This document shows, one piece after another, positions 63,639-64,000 of a stretch of 64,000 nt of DNA. The notes under the pieces were generated by a model, which ran no database searches, was not told the origin of the DNA, and saw nothing but the letters and a program-made list of their open reading frames with translations. Position numbers and translations under genes: made by a program. Every line of letters begins with the position of its first letter. Positions within the stretch are counted from its first letter, which is position 1. This stretch comes from Protopterus annectens (lineage: Eukaryota > Chordata > Ceratodontiformes > Protopteridae), in the NCBI RefSeq assembly GCF_019279795.1, contig NC_056737.1:1198341475-1198405474 (forward strand). The letters are read 5' to 3'.

Positions 63639-64000
63639 GTTCACAAGTTCAAACTAGGCTTATGACCACCACTAGCCATGCAAGTGAACTCAGTTTTGTC
63701 CCAGAGTTCCTTGGATTCCTATATGGTGGGTTATGCTAGTAAACAGGTAGCTAAGGGTTATGAGTGTGTGTGTGTGTGGGGGTATATTAGTTAGGAATTA
63801 ATTTGCTTACTATCAATCTAAATTCATTAGAGACATGGTAGCCACACTGGGGGTGAGTTTGCAATTTCCCATCCAATGAGCAAGGTTTTTTTTGAACTAG
63901 GTTAGAGATGAACTCTGCTTCACGTAGATGGGGTGCTTATTCCATACCATGGGGATCCTTTCAGAAACATATCTATCCCCCCAGCGGGTTCGATTTATGC
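63639..64000 (-). mobile_element. CR1-like LINE 3' end, cut by window edge
   Basis: The left edge GGTTCACAAGTTCAAACTAG then GCTTATGACC resembles the reverse complement of a CR1 terminus. From 64000 inward the minus strand reads NRTRWGDRYVSERIPMVWNK, PIYVKQSSSLT and KKNLAHWMGNCKLTP, the ORF2 C-terminus. A (TG)n tract (63757-63777) sits in the 3' untranslated part. The element continues beyond the window. Confidence 0.8.
63757..63777. repeat. (TG)n microsatellite
   Basis: About ten TG units followed by a G run. Confidence 0.9.

Overview
This is eukaryotic, almost certainly vertebrate, repeat DNA. I see no bacterial-type genes, and no host gene can be assigned with confidence. Nearly everything recognisable is a retrotransposon, a SINE or a tandem repeat: non-LTR elements of the CR1, L2 and an RTE-like type, one Gypsy LTR element, a Penelope-like element (PLE), three DIRS-type tyrosine-recombinase retroelements, at least five SINE families and a satellite of about 8 kb. 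A V-SINE-like copy, the SINE with the GGGGTCGCCACAGC core, and CR1/L2/DIRS/PLE coexisting in a gene-free 64 kb fit a fish-like vertebrate with a very large genome. Lungfish is my best guess; coelacanth, bichir or a salamander/caecilian are not excluded. The species is inference only.

Layout. 0-2.5 kb: microsatellite, a 59-bp repeat and a 47-bp minisatellite. 2.6-9.1 kb: at least five overlapping or abutting CR1-like copies on the + strand, with two SINEs. 9.2-10.4 kb: PLE and L2 ends on the - strand. 10.4-16.6 kb: a degraded Gypsy element on the - strand, with LTRs, PPT and tRNA-Leu-type PBS, holding a CR1 3' end and a dimeric SINE. 16.7-20.1 kb: L2 tail, a nearly full PLE on +, and an L2 fragment with an internal 35-bp expansion. 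20.9-21.2 kb: 27-bp repeat. 22.1-29.3 kb: DIRS-A (-), with its recombinase gene split by a patchwork insertion. 30.6-31.9 kb: RTE-like fragment (+). 32.5-35.9 kb: the longest CR1 (-), with esterase, endonuclease and reverse-transcriptase (RT) parts. 37.1-42.4 and 43.2-48.4 kb: DIRS-B and DIRS-C (-). 48.7-50.3 kb: L2 (-) with an unbroken RT frame. 50.6-51.5 kb: three SINEs. 51.75-59.9 kb: 57-bp satellite. 60.1-61.8 kb: L2 tail and a CR1 (+) with one nonsense codon. 61.8-63.6 kb: the longest stretch without obvious transposons, holding a candidate 24-nt microexon. 63.6-64 kb: a CR1 3' end (-) cut by the window edge.

How the parts relate. CR1 3' ends finish in repeats close to CCTATGAA, and a tRNA-derived SINE carries the same tail, so CR1 probably mobilises it. 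The V-SINE-like copy shares its tail with the L2 copies in the same way. The DIRS elements share one architecture: inverted termini, an internal complementary region beside the left end, and the order gag, RT, RNase H, tyrosine recombinase. No element in the window looks fully autonomous; each has stops, frameshifts, deletions or 5' truncation.
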